A DNA stretch of 64,000 nucleotides from positions 750,149 through 814,148 of the forward strand of contig NZ_FUFN01000010.1 in the NCBI RefSeq assembly GCF_900162615.1. Direction: 5' to 3'. Positions 16,521 through 25,411 of this stretch are shown here, one piece after another. The notes under the pieces are model-generated. The model worked only from the letters and a program-made list of their open reading frames with translations, ran no database searches and was not told where the DNA came from. The stretch comes from Virgibacillus proomii. GTDB lineage: Bacteria; Bacillota; Bacilli; Bacillales; Amphibacillaceae. Position numbers and translations under genes: made by a program. Each line of letters opens with the position of its first letter. Position 1 is the first letter of the stretch.

Positions 16521-18287
16521 ATGATTTGGGTGATTTTTTTATCGTTTCTAATTTACACTGTTTTTGTTATGTGGTTTTCATGGTATAAAACAAAAGGACA
16601 TCGTATGGATAGCACAGACAGTTATTTTCTTGGTGGCAGAAGCTTAGCGGGAATAGTTATTGCGAGCTCGTTATTATTAACAAATTTATCGACAGAACAA
16701 ATAGTTGGGTTAAATGGGCAAGCTTATGGAGAGTCAATGGTAGTGATGGCGTGGGAGGTTACTGCTCCATTAGCGTTAATTTTTATGGCTCTTGTATTTT
16801 TACCACGATACTTAGCAACAGGCATTTCTACTATACCTGATTTCTTAGAGCAGCGATTTGATTTGAGAACAAGACAAATGGTTTCGTTATTATTTTTATT
16901 AGGTTATGCAACTGTATTTTTGCCTACTGTTTTGTATTCAGGTGCGCTGGTGATTGATGGAATTTTTGGTTTGTCAACTAGAACAGGATTAAGTACGTTT
17001 CAAATTGTGTTTTTTATATCTGCTGCTATTGGATTGATTAGCTGTGGATATGTAATCCTTGGCGGTCTTCGTGCAACTGCATATAGTGATACGATTAATG
17101 GAATTGGCTTAATTATCGGTGGGCTACTTATTCCTATACTAGCATTATTTGTTTTAGGAAAGGGAAATTTTATCAATGGGGTAGGAGAACTTTTACATAC
17201 AAATCCATCTAAGCTTAATGCTGTCGGGAATCATGAATCGTCAGTTCCTTGGACCGTTTTAGCCACTGGTTTGTTTTTCAATAATTTATTTTATTGGTGT
17301 ACGAATCAGTCGATTATTCAAAGGTCGCTGGCTGCCAAGAATTTAGCAGAAGGTCAAAAAGGGGTACTGTTTGCTGGAATTTTTAAAATTTTTGGTCTGA
17401 CATTTCTAGCTTTACCTGGAATTATTGCCTATTTATTGTATGGTAATTCTATTGCCAATGCTGATCAGGCTTATCCTACATTGATTATAAATGTTATGCC
17501 TGTAGTGTTATCTGGTTTTTTAGGCGCTGTTTTATTTGGTGCTATTTTAAGTTCGTTTAATAATGTGATTACAAGCTCAATCACGTTATTTACACTGGAT
17601 ATTTTTAAGCCAATTTTTAAACCAACTGCAGAAGAAAAGGATTTAGTAAAAACAGGACGTATTTTCGCTGCCTTCCTAGCTATATTTTCGGTAGTTATTG
17701 CACCATTTATTATATTTGCACCAAATGGATTGTATTACTTTTTACAGGAAATGAATGGATTCTATAGTTTGCCAATTCTAGCAATGGTTGTTGTCGGTTT
17801 TTTTACGAAACGGGTTCCAGCCTTAGCAGCTAAGACAGTAGTTATTACACATGTACTTCTTTATGGATTAACAAGATTCATCATTCCAGATATTAACTTT
17901 CTTTATGTGTTATCTATTTTATTTCCAATTGATGTTCTTACCATGTTAGTGATTGGTAGATGGAAACCAAAAGAGACTCCATATGTAATGACAACAAAAG
18001 ATGTGGTTGATTTACAACCTTGGAAGCATGTGAAGAAGGTATCTGTAATCATTTTTTTCTTTATGGTTACTGTATATGGTCTATTTTCACCAATTGGCAT
18101 CGCGGCAGTACCTGAAAACTATTATTCTCCAGCTTCATTTTTGTTTTTTGCGATAGCAATGCTATTCATTGGATTTGTCGTTTGGTACTGGCGAAAAATG
18201 ACGAATAAATTAGATGTACACTTAGAAAAACAGCATAGCTTACAGAATTCAACTTATCTTGCAAGTAGCAAGCATGATTTATTTTAG
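16521..18287 (+). CDS. SSS-family sodium/solute symporter (probable inositol/polyol uptake)
   Basis: Sodium:solute symporter of SLC5 type, about 588 aa with some 14 hydrophobic segments. The N-terminal STDSYFLGGRSLAG and GYVILGGLRATAYSDTINGI segments are typical of SglT-like sugar transporters in the family. ATG 16521 is chosen because GGGGAGAAGG precedes it; the frame is open from 16494 without a ribosome site. It is the first gene of cluster 1 under LacI-type operators, so myo-inositol or an isomer is the likely substrate (inferred; SLC5 relatives carry inositol in animals and bacteria). Confidence 0.85.
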   Translation: MIWVIFLSFLIYTVFVMWFSWYKTKGHRMDSTDSYFLGGRSLAGIVIASSLLLTNLSTEQIVGLNGQAYGESMVVMAWEVTAPLALIFMALVFLPRYLATGISTIPDFLEQRFDLRTRQMVSLLFLLGYATVFLPTVLYSGALVIDGIFGLSTRTGLSTFQIVFFISAAIGLISCGYVILGGLRATAYSDTINGIGLIIGGLLIPILALFVLGKGNFINGVGELLHTNPSKLNAVGNHESSVPWTVLATGLFFNNLFYWCTNQSIIQRSLAAKNLAEGQKGVLFAGIFKIFGLTFLALPGIIAYLLYGNSIANADQAYPTLIINVMPVVLSGFLGAVLFGAILSSFNNVITSSITLFTLDIFKPIFKPTAEEKDLVKTGRIFAAFLAIFSVVIAPFIIFAPNGLYYFLQEMNGFYSLPILAMVVVGFFTKRVPALAAKTVVITHVLLYGLTRFIIPDINFLYVLSILFPIDVLTMLVIGRWKPKETPYVMTTKDVVDLQPWKHVKKVSVIIFFFMVTVYGLFSPIGIAAVPENYYSPASFLFFAIAMLFIGFVVWYWRKMTNKLDVHLEKQHSLQNSTYLASSKHDLF

Positions 18288-18676
18288 CAAGACAGGCAAT
18301 CAAACAATCGTGTAAAGTTTGAGTTTATATCAATCTAAGTATTAGTATAATTAGGTACCTATATAATTAACCGAACGCTAGGAAGTTTTCTTTCGTTTCC
18401 ATATTTAGCAAAATGAAATTCTGGAAAAATAGTAATTGTTATACCAAAGATTCTTAACGAACTGGATTGTTAGTTTGCTGTTAGTAAAAAAACACTCCTT
18501 GTTTTACAGCATGTTTTTACGTTAGACCATATTCTTTATCATGATTAGTACTAACAAAATTCATTTATAAAATAGTTTTATTGTTGTATACTGATTAAAG
18601 ATAAGACGCTTCTAGAACAGGCGTTAGCCTCATCATCTAAGTTTTTTGGACGAAAGAATGGTAAGGAGAGAGCATA
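18288..18676. other. Gene-free stretch before the LacI gene
   Basis: No gene seen. A weak hairpin at about 18484-18521 (GTAAAAA...TTTTTAC) may end symporter transcription. TTGTATACT near 18592 may be part of the promoter of the LacI-family gene, but no matching -35 is obvious. Confidence 0.35.
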
Positions 18677-19684
18677 GTGAGTGTAACGATTTACGATGTA
18701 GCAAAGGCGGCAAACGTCTCCATTGCTACGGTTTCTCAAGTTATTAATAACAAGGGGCGAATTAGTGAAAAGACCAAAAAAAAGGTGCATAGGGTAATGG
18801 AAGAATTAAATTACCAGCCTAATATTTTGGCTTCTGCGCTGATGGGAAAGCAAACGAAAACAATTGGTTTGCTCATCCCTGATTTGGCAAATCCGTTTTT
18901 TTCTGAATTAGCCAGAAGTATTGAAGATAGCGGGCATGAATTTGGATACAATATTGTCATTTGCAGCACGGATTATAAGATGGAAAAAGAAGCAAAGTAT
19001 ATAGCGCTTTTAAAGCAAAAGAGAGTAGATGGATTTATTTTTGCTTCTGGTTTTGAAAAGCTCGAGCAAGTAGAAGCATTGATGAATGAGAATATTCCGG
19101 TTGTGATTGTAGCACGTGATTTTCCAATGCTTCCTTTAAATACAGTAGCCATTGATGATTATATGGGGGGCTATCAAGCCGCTTCCTATTTATTAAAGCT
19201 AGGTCATACGAATATGGGAATAATTGCTCTGGATGTTTGGAGTAATCGGGAACGAATTCGCGGGTTTAATGATGCACTTAAGGAACAAAACCTAGAAATG
19301 AGAAATGACTTTGAATATATCACACAAGGAAATGAAAACTTAATTGATGCTGGTAAAGCAGTGGCTCATAAATATGTAACAACTTCAAATCCACCAACAG
19401 CTATTTTTTCTTGTAATGACATGTTAGCCATCGGCGCTATTCAAGCAGCTAAAGAAAATGGATTTCATGTACCAAGTGATCTATCCATTGTTGGCTTTGA
19501 TAATACTGCGATTGCAACCATTGTAGATCCACCTTTAACCACGATCTCTCAACCAATTGAAAAGATGGGAAAAGAAGTAATGGATTTAATGATTTCTATT
19601 GTGAAAGGAGAGAGGAAAGAACAATTACGGCTCACATTAATGCCAACACTTGTTGAAAGAAAATCTACCGCAAAGTTGATTTAA
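18677..19684 (+). CDS. LacI-family transcriptional regulator of cluster 1
   Basis: 335 aa. N-terminal LacI HTH and hinge helix (TIYDVAKAANVSIATVSQVI, residues 3-22; YQPNILASAL, about 47-56), then a periplasmic-binding-like ligand domain (about 60-330) with PDLANPFFSEL and SIVGFDNTAIA. GTG 18677 follows AAGGAGAGAGCA. It lies between the symporter and catabolic genes, and AAGCGCTT palindromes occur before the symporter, before iolG and before the transketolase genes, so it is the likely repressor of the whole cluster, probably responding to an inositol or an early intermediate. CcpA could use the same core, so cross-talk is possible. Confidence 0.88.
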   Translation: MSVTIYDVAKAANVSIATVSQVINNKGRISEKTKKKVHRVMEELNYQPNILASALMGKQTKTIGLLIPDLANPFFSELARSIEDSGHEFGYNIVICSTDYKMEKEAKYIALLKQKRVDGFIFASGFEKLEQVEALMNENIPVVIVARDFPMLPLNTVAIDDYMGGYQAASYLLKLGHTNMGIIALDVWSNRERIRGFNDALKEQNLEMRNDFEYITQGNENLIDAGKAVAHKYVTTSNPPTAIFSCNDMLAIGAIQAAKENGFHVPSDLSIVGFDNTAIATIVDPPLTTISQPIEKMGKEVMDLMISIVKGERKEQLRLTLMPTLVERKSTAKLI

Positions 19685-20130
19685 ATTAGTTATACAGGAT
19701 GTTCAAAAATCCCAGTAAAAATGTCGCTTCGAATATGACTAGGAATTAAATTTTAGAGCTTGCTTTCATTCGACGTCATAAATCTTTTTTAGTTTTAAGT
19801 ATTCGTACAACTAGGCATTCACCTACGTCTCGTTAGGCTGACGCTAACAAATTAGGCTTTTTTCTATAGGCTCTGTGAGCTAGCTCATGCCGCTACTAGC
19901 AAAAAACAGCCATTTCGAACCTCAACAACAAAGGGCATGGATGGGATAGCCCCAAGTTGCAGTAGGTAAGAAAGCTTCGGAGGAAATACATCGCACGAAG
20001 AAAAAGTATTTTTCTTTTTGAAGGGCAAGGAAAACGTCGCTAGCTATATATCACGGTTGTTTCAAGGAATAGTACGATTTTAAACGATCACAGTCCCTTT
20101 TAATTCTCTTTCAAACGCAAACTATAAGAA
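19685..20130. repeat. Gene-free stretch with dispersed-repeat modules
   Basis: No gene. It holds GATGTTCAAAAATCCCAG, a type of segment also seen in altered form at 52610 (GTGTTCAAAAAGGAAG), and ATACATCGCACGAAGAAAAA with TTTCTTTTTGAAGGGCAAGG, which match modules at about 28.2 and 59.3 kb. This looks like a patchwork of decayed intergenic repeats. Confidence 0.5.
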
Positions 20131-20143
20131 GATAAATTTTCTA

Positions 20144-20190
20144 TTGACTTTTTAGAATACTTTTAATACTATTTAGTTAAGCGATTTATC
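20144..20190 (+). promoter_or_regulatory. Promoter of the PFK-family gene with degenerate operator
   Basis: TTGACT (20144-20149), 17 bases, TACTAT (20167-20172), then TTAAGCGATTTAT (about 20177-20189), one base off the AAGCGCTT core found at other cluster-1 promoters. This suggests the same LacI regulator with a weaker site. Confidence 0.65.
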
Positions 20191-20212
20191 AATTCAAGAA
20201 CGGAGGGTGAGG

Positions 20213-21415
20213 ATGACTGGCAATTGTATGATTGTACAATCAGGCGGCCCCACGGCTGTGATTAATAATTCCATGGTTGGCATTATTGACGGGATTTTGC
20301 AATCATCATTCGAAGGGAAGATTTATGGCGCAATAGGTGGTATTCATGGTCTTTTACATGATTCCTTCATTCGCTTAGATCAATTGTCGATTAGCGATCG
20401 ATATCGGTTAAGATGGACGCCCGGGGCAGCGCTTGGGACATGGAGGCATAAACTAACATATCTTGACTTGGATAAGATTCTGAATGTTTTAAAAGCATAT
20501 CACGTACGTTATTTCTTTTATATTGGTGGTAACGGGTCGATGAAAGCGCTAAAGCTGATTGACGATTTTTCCAAAAAGGCTAGCTATGAGCTGTGTGTTA
20601 TAGGTGTACCAAAGTCTATCGATAATGATCTGCTTGGTACGGATCATTGTCCGGGCTATGGAAGTACTGCTAAGTTTTTGGCAACTTCTGTTCTTGATGT
20701 CAAGATGGATATGAGCAGCTATCCGGAAAGTAATGGAGTTACCATTATTGAAACAATGGGAAGACATACTGGCTGGGTTGCTGCAGCTTGTTCACTTGCT
20801 GAACGTGTGTTTGATGAGAAAAATGAGTTGCTCATTTATATACCAGAGGTTCCATTTGATTTAAGCAGCTGTTTAGCAAAAGTCGTAAACGCTAATGAAG
20901 AAAAAAGAAATATTATCTTAGTAATAGCAGAAGGGATTAAAACGATAAACGGTCAGTTTGTTAATGAAGATTTACAATATGATAGCTTAGGGAGGCCGAA
21001 GTTAGGTGGCGTTTCTGCTTATTTAAAGAAACAAATTGAAAGTAAAACTGGTATTAAAACACGCTACATTACCTCAAGTGTTTGGCAAAGAAGTAATATG
21101 ATGTTAGCATCCAAGACGGATGTAGATGAATCTTATCTGTTAGGAAAAGAGGCTATTAATCAAGCACGAAGAGGTAATACCGGTGTAATGACTAGTATGA
21201 AAAGAGATGTAGCTCGAGAAGATTATTGTATTTCGTTTGCAACTGTAAGCCTTGAAAAAGTTGCTGGAAAAGAACGGTATATGCCAGAAGAATGGTATGA
21301 TACAGAACGAAATAGGATGACCAGGGAATTTAAAACCTATGCATCTCCATTTATTCAAGGAGAGATGATTATTCCGATGGAAAATGGACTACCGGTTTAT
21401 AAAAGAGTAATCTAG
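20213..21415 (+). CDS. 6-phosphofructokinase-family kinase with unusual active-site residues
   Basis: PFK (PfkA-fold) protein, 400 aa, longer than the usual 320-aa bacterial ATP-PFK and in the range of PPi-type or group-III enzymes. The catalytic PKSIDNDL (Asp137, Asp139) and MGRHTGWVAA motifs are present. The phosphodonor loop reads GGNGS: the aspartate normally first in GGDGS/GGDDS is Asn107, while the next residue is Gly108 (ATP-like) and the PK of PKSIDND is Lys134 (PPi-like). The donor is therefore uncertain. ATG 20213 follows CGGAGGG. It stands where cluster 2 has iolC, but belongs to another family; S7P or F6P phosphorylation in support of the transketolase genes is my inference. Confidence 0.85.
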   Translation: MTGNCMIVQSGGPTAVINNSMVGIIDGILQSSFEGKIYGAIGGIHGLLHDSFIRLDQLSISDRYRLRWTPGAALGTWRHKLTYLDLDKILNVLKAYHVRYFFYIGGNGSMKALKLIDDFSKKASYELCVIGVPKSIDNDLLGTDHCPGYGSTAKFLATSVLDVKMDMSSYPESNGVTIIETMGRHTGWVAAACSLAERVFDEKNELLIYIPEVPFDLSSCLAKVVNANEEKRNIILVIAEGIKTINGQFVNEDLQYDSLGRPKLGGVSAYLKKQIESKTGIKTRYITSSVWQRSNMMLASKTDVDESYLLGKEAINQARRGNTGVMTSMKRDVAREDYCISFATVSLEKVAGKERYMPEEWYDTERNRMTREFKTYASPFIQGEMIIPMENGLPVYKRVI

Positions 21416-21428
21416 GTTTCTCATTTGA

Positions 21429-21440
21429 TTAAGCGCTTAA
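21429..21440 (+). promoter_or_regulatory. LacI-type operator before iolG
   Basis: TTAAGCGCTTAA, a perfect 12-bp palindrome identical to the one at 16171, in the 63-bp gap between the PFK gene and the IolG-like gene. It may act as an internal operator or roadblock. Confidence 0.7.
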
Positions 21441-21478
21441 TCCAAGAGAGAGGTTTTTAAAATATAGGGGGAGATTTT

Positions 21479-22486
21479 TTGAAGAAAGAAATACGCTGTG
21501 CCATTTTTGGAGTAGGGAGGCTTGGAATGGTGCATGCCGAAAACATGATGAATCGCATCCCGGGATTGGAGGTTGTCACGGTTGTAACGACAAGGGAAGA
21601 AAGTGCTAAGCGGGCAGCAAATGAATTAGGGATAGCTAATTGGACTACTAATTCTCAAGAGGTATTTCAAGACCCGAGCATTGATGCTGTCATTATTGCC
21701 ACTCCAACGAAAACACATGCTGAATTAATTATTCAAGCTGCAAACAGCCGAAAACATATCTTTGTTGATAAACCTTTAACGGAAACGTTGGAAGAAGCTG
21801 ATCAAGTTATTAAAGCTGTGGAGGAGAACCAAGTTTACTGCCAGGTGGGGTTTATGAGGCGGTTTGATCCATCTTATTTAGCGGCCAAAAGACGAATTGT
21901 TCAAGGTGATATTGGAAAACCACTATATTTTAAAGGATTGAGCCGTGATCCTGGGTCACCACCCGAAGCGTTTATTAAGACAAGTGGTGGAATTTTCCTA
22001 GATTTATGTATTCACGAATATGATATAGCCAGATTTCTACTTGATGATGAAGTTGAGTCAGTTTGGGCTTTTGGCGATGTACTCGTTCATCCATTCATGA
22101 AAAAATACGGTGATGTTGACCAATCTATTACGTTCTTAACTTTTAAAAATGGTGCAACAGCTAGTATTGAAGGTAGTAGAAATTCTACCTTTGGTTATGA
22201 TGTTCGTGGTGAAGTGGTGGGAACAGAAGGAGCTATTCAAATAGGGGCATTGCAACACCATAATAATATTATCTTAAAACAGAACAATAGTTATCATGAT
22301 AACACCCCTGATTTTATATTAAAATTTGAAGCGGGTTTTTTGGCTGAAATGGTACATTTTGTTGACTGTATTCAAAATAATCGGAGGCCACTTGTCGATG
22401 AAGTTGATGGCAAGAAATCTTTAGCTGTAGCGGTAGCTGCAACAGAATCATTTCGAAAAAAAGAGAAAGTTACTCTTTGTACATGA
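21479..22486 (+). CDS. iolG: Inositol 2-dehydrogenase-like oxidoreductase (Gfo/Idh/MocA), cluster 1 copy A
   Basis: NAD-dependent oxidoreductase, 335 aa. N-terminal Rossmann fold (FGVGRLGMVHAENM, about 9-22) and the C-terminal Gfo/Idh/MocA domain. The catalytic-lysine motif reads VDKPLTE, where most relatives, including copy B in this cluster, have EKP; the lysine is kept. MRRFDPSY and IHEYDIARFL motifs are present. The expected reaction is myo-inositol to 2-keto-myo-inositol. The start is TTG 21479 after GGGGGAGA. IolD follows, so inositol or an isomer is the probable substrate. Copy B (26757) is similar throughout, pointing to duplication within the cluster. Confidence 0.85.
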   Translation: MKKEIRCAIFGVGRLGMVHAENMMNRIPGLEVVTVVTTREESAKRAANELGIANWTTNSQEVFQDPSIDAVIIATPTKTHAELIIQAANSRKHIFVDKPLTETLEEADQVIKAVEENQVYCQVGFMRRFDPSYLAAKRRIVQGDIGKPLYFKGLSRDPGSPPEAFIKTSGGIFLDLCIHEYDIARFLLDDEVESVWAFGDVLVHPFMKKYGDVDQSITFLTFKNGATASIEGSRNSTFGYDVRGEVVGTEGAIQIGALQHHNNIILKQNNSYHDNTPDFILKFEAGFLAEMVHFVDCIQNNRRPLVDEVDGKKSLAVAVAATESFRKKEKVTLCT

Positions 22487-22534
22487 ATTTAGCTATAAGT
22501 TAATTCGATATTTTGAAAAATGTTACGTAATAAA

Positions 22535-22569
22535 CAAAAGCTAAGCGGTTTCTGCGTTGCTAGCTTTTG
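22535..22569 (+). terminator. Intercistronic hairpin between iolG and iolD
   Basis: CAAAAGCTA pairs with TAGCTTTTG around a 17-base loop. It has no long T-run, so it may be a partial terminator, an attenuator or an mRNA-stability element that sets different levels of the two genes. Confidence 0.45.
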
Positions 22570-22602
22570 AACCGCAATAAATAAGGGGAGGTAAACCGTA
22601 TA

Positions 22603-24507
22603 ATGGAATCCACGCAATTTTTAGCAGAACAGACGGAGGGAAAGAATGTAACGATCCGAATGACGATGGCACAAGCCTTGGTTAAATTTTTGGAAAATCA
22701 ATACGTAGAGCTGGATGGAGAAGAAAGAAAATTTATCAGAGGTATTTTTGGTATATTTGGTCATGGCAATGCTACCGGTTTAGCAGAGGCATTAGAAATG
22801 GAAAATACGGCTTTAACATATATTCAAGGGAAAAATGAGCAGGGAATGGTTCATGTAGCTACGGCTTATGCAAAGCAAAAAAATAGACTAGAGACATATG
22901 CTTGTACAACTTCAATTGGTCCAGGGGCATTAAATATGGTAACAGCTGCAGGAACAGCGACTGTAAACCGTATTCCTGTACTATTATTGCCTAGTGATAA
23001 TTTTGCTACGCGTCAACCTGACCCAGTACTCCAGCAAATCGAAGATCCGACCGATTATTCTATATCTGCAACAGATGCATTTAAACCGGTTAGTAAATAT
23101 TGGGATCGGATCACTAGACCGGAACAATTAATGACGGCTGTCTTAAATGCAATGCGTGTACTTACCGACCCAGCTGATACTGGTGCAGTAACCCTAGCCC
23201 TTCCGCAAGATGTGCAGGCAGAAGCATATGACTATCCGGTTTCATTTTTTAAAAAGCGCGTACATTTAATTGAAAGAAGAACTCCAAGTGAAGAAGCACT
23301 GAAGCGAGCAGTAGATTTAATTCTTAGGAAGAAGAAACCTCTTATTATTGCAGGTGGAGGAGCTCATTATTCTTTCGCTACGGATATATTACGAAAATTT
23401 GCAGAAACATTTCAAATTCCGATTAGCGAAACACAGGCAGGAAAAAGTGCGATATCATGGAACCACCCATTGTCTATGGGGGGGATGGGAGCAAATGGTT
23501 CAAGGGCTTCCAATATTCTAGCAAGAGATGCAGATTTAATTATAGCGGTAGGAACAAGATTGACTGACTTTTCAACCTCATCGAAAGTAGCCTTTCAACA
23601 TCCAAATGTAGAATTCTTAAATATTAATGTAAGCGCTTTTGATGCGATGAAAATGGATTCACAAATGCTCGTATCTGATGCGAAAACTGCATTAACGTTA
23701 CTTTTAGAAGCATTATCTGAACATAATTATCTCACTTCTTATCGTAAAGAAATACTGCAATCGCTAAAGGAAGGTTGGGATAATGAAGTTAATCGCTTGT
23801 ACGCTTTAGAAAGTGAAGACGGGCTAGAACAGTCACAGGTGATCGGTATCTTAAATCAATGGATGGATGAAAAAGATATTATTACCTGTGCAGCTGGAAG
23901 TTTACCTGGAGATTTACTTAAACTGTGGAGAAGTACGTATCCAAAAACGTATCATATGGAATATGGATTTTCAACAATGGGTTATGAGGTTCAGGGAGCG
24001 CTTGGAATTAAAATGGCAGAACCAGATCGCGAAGTTTATGCATTGGTTGGAGATGGTGGTTACTTAATGCTTCATTCTGAATTAGTAACTAGTATTCAGG
24101 AAAATAAGAAAATCAATATTATTTTATTCGATAATCATGGATTCCAATGTATACATGGATTGCAGTCAGGGCAAGGCAGTGGAGGGTTTGGAAATGAATT
24201 CCGTTATCGTGAAGAATCAACGAACCAGCTTAGTGGCGAGTATATGCAATTCGATTTTGCTCTACATGCAAGAAGTCTCGGCGCAAATGGTTATACAGTG
24301 AATACCGTGGAAGAACTAAAACAGGCGTTACAACAAGCAAAACAGAATCACACGTCAACACTCATTCATGTAAAGACACTCCCAAGCAAAGTACCTGGTT
24401 ATGAATCGTGGTGGCGCTTAGGTGTTGCTGAAGTATCAAAAAGTGACAAAGTGAAAATAGCTTATCATTCCATGGAAAAAATGTTAAGTCAAGCAAGGAA
24501 ATATTAA
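22603..24507 (+). CDS. iolD: 3D-(3,5/4)-trihydroxycyclohexane-1,2-dione hydrolase, cluster 1 copy
   Basis: ThDP-dependent ring-opening enzyme of inositol catabolism, giving 5-deoxy-D-glucuronate. It is 634 aa, the usual IolD length. Three-domain acetohydroxyacid-synthase-like fold: N-terminal Pyr domain with the catalytic glutamate in GKNEQGM (about residue 80), a middle domain (about 215-370) and a C-terminal PP domain with GDGGYLMLHSE and ILFDN, the Mg/ThDP motif. Ribosome site GGGGAGG before ATG. It is clearly homologous to the cluster-2 IolD at 54664 but much diverged, so the clusters do not derive from a recent duplication. Confidence 0.93.
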   Translation: MESTQFLAEQTEGKNVTIRMTMAQALVKFLENQYVELDGEERKFIRGIFGIFGHGNATGLAEALEMENTALTYIQGKNEQGMVHVATAYAKQKNRLETYACTTSIGPGALNMVTAAGTATVNRIPVLLLPSDNFATRQPDPVLQQIEDPTDYSISATDAFKPVSKYWDRITRPEQLMTAVLNAMRVLTDPADTGAVTLALPQDVQAEAYDYPVSFFKKRVHLIERRTPSEEALKRAVDLILRKKKPLIIAGGGAHYSFATDILRKFAETFQIPISETQAGKSAISWNHPLSMGGMGANGSRASNILARDADLIIAVGTRLTDFSTSSKVAFQHPNVEFLNINVSAFDAMKMDSQMLVSDAKTALTLLLEALSEHNYLTSYRKEILQSLKEGWDNEVNRLYALESEDGLEQSQVIGILNQWMDEKDIITCAAGSLPGDLLKLWRSTYPKTYHMEYGFSTMGYEVQGALGIKMAEPDREVYALVGDGGYLMLHSELVTSIQENKKINIILFDNHGFQCIHGLQSGQGSGGFGNEFRYREESTNQLSGEYMQFDFALHARSLGANGYTVNTVEELKQALQQAKQNHTSTLIHVKTLPSKVPGYESWWRLGVAEVSKSDKVKIAYHSMEKMLSQARKY

Positions 24508-24536
24508 TAAATCAACCATTTAGGGGAGGAGTAAAC

Positions 24537-25349
24537 ATGTCACATCTACTAGTTAAGTCAAAAAAAACACCAGAGCAAGATGGAAGTGTAATCAAGTTAA
24601 CTCCAGAATCAGCCGGATGGAAATATGTTGGTTTCGAAGTATATCAGTTAAAGCCAGGTCAAACACTAGAGCAAGAAACAGGTGATAGAGAAGTAGCGGC
24701 AGTTCTCTTATCAGGACATGCAAATGCAAGTACTAGTTCACAGGCATGGGATAATATTGGCAAACGAATGAGCGTATTTGACTATTCACCAGCATATACG
24801 GTATATGTCTCAAGTGGTGACAAATTAAATCTGGAGGCGCTTACGGATTTAGAAGTTGCAATTTGTACGGCACCAGGAAAGGGAACATATAAAGCTAGGC
24901 TAATCACACCAGAGGATGTTGCTGTTGCTAGAAGGGGATATGGAAGCTTGGAAAGGGAGATTCATAATATTTTACCCGCTGATAAGCCAGCAGATAGTCT
25001 ATTTATCTTTGAAGTATTCACACCAGAGGGAAATTGGTCAAGCTACCCTCCACATAAACATGATGAGGAAAATTTACCACATGAGAGTTATTTAGAAGAA
25101 ACATACTATCATAGAATCGATCATCCTGAAAATGGTTTTGCCATTCAGCGTGTTTATACGAATGACAAATCATTAGATGAAACGATCGTCGTTAGGGATG
25201 GCGATTTAGTACTTGTTCCAAAAGGGTATCATCCGGTATCCAACCCTCCAGGATACAAGTTGTATTATTTAAACGTGATGGCAGGACCAGTCCGCGAATG
25301 GAGATTTACCAATGACAAGGATCATGCATGGTTATTGGCGGAAAATTAA
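24537..25349 (+). CDS. iolB: 5-deoxy-glucuronate isomerase, cluster 1 copy
   Basis: Converts 5-deoxy-D-glucuronate to 2-deoxy-5-keto-D-gluconate (DKG). 270 aa, bicupin fold. The metal-site histidines and glutamate lie in YPPHKHDEEN and LEETYYHRID (about 163-200), the conserved IolB motif, and a third ligand in VPKGYHPVS (about 235). GGGGAGGAG precedes the ATG, 30 bases after iolD. Its presence shows that cluster 1 makes DKG. Confidence 0.94.
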   Translation: MSHLLVKSKKTPEQDGSVIKLTPESAGWKYVGFEVYQLKPGQTLEQETGDREVAAVLLSGHANASTSSQAWDNIGKRMSVFDYSPAYTVYVSSGDKLNLEALTDLEVAICTAPGKGTYKARLITPEDVAVARRGYGSLEREIHNILPADKPADSLFIFEVFTPEGNWSSYPPHKHDEENLPHESYLEETYYHRIDHPENGFAIQRVYTNDKSLDETIVVRDGDLVLVPKGYHPVSNPPGYKLYYLNVMAGPVREWRFTNDKDHAWLLAEN

Positions 25350-25411
25350 TGCTTGGGGATGTCCCAACATAGTTGCGGACATCTCCAACACTATTTTGGG
25401 GAGGAGATTCA

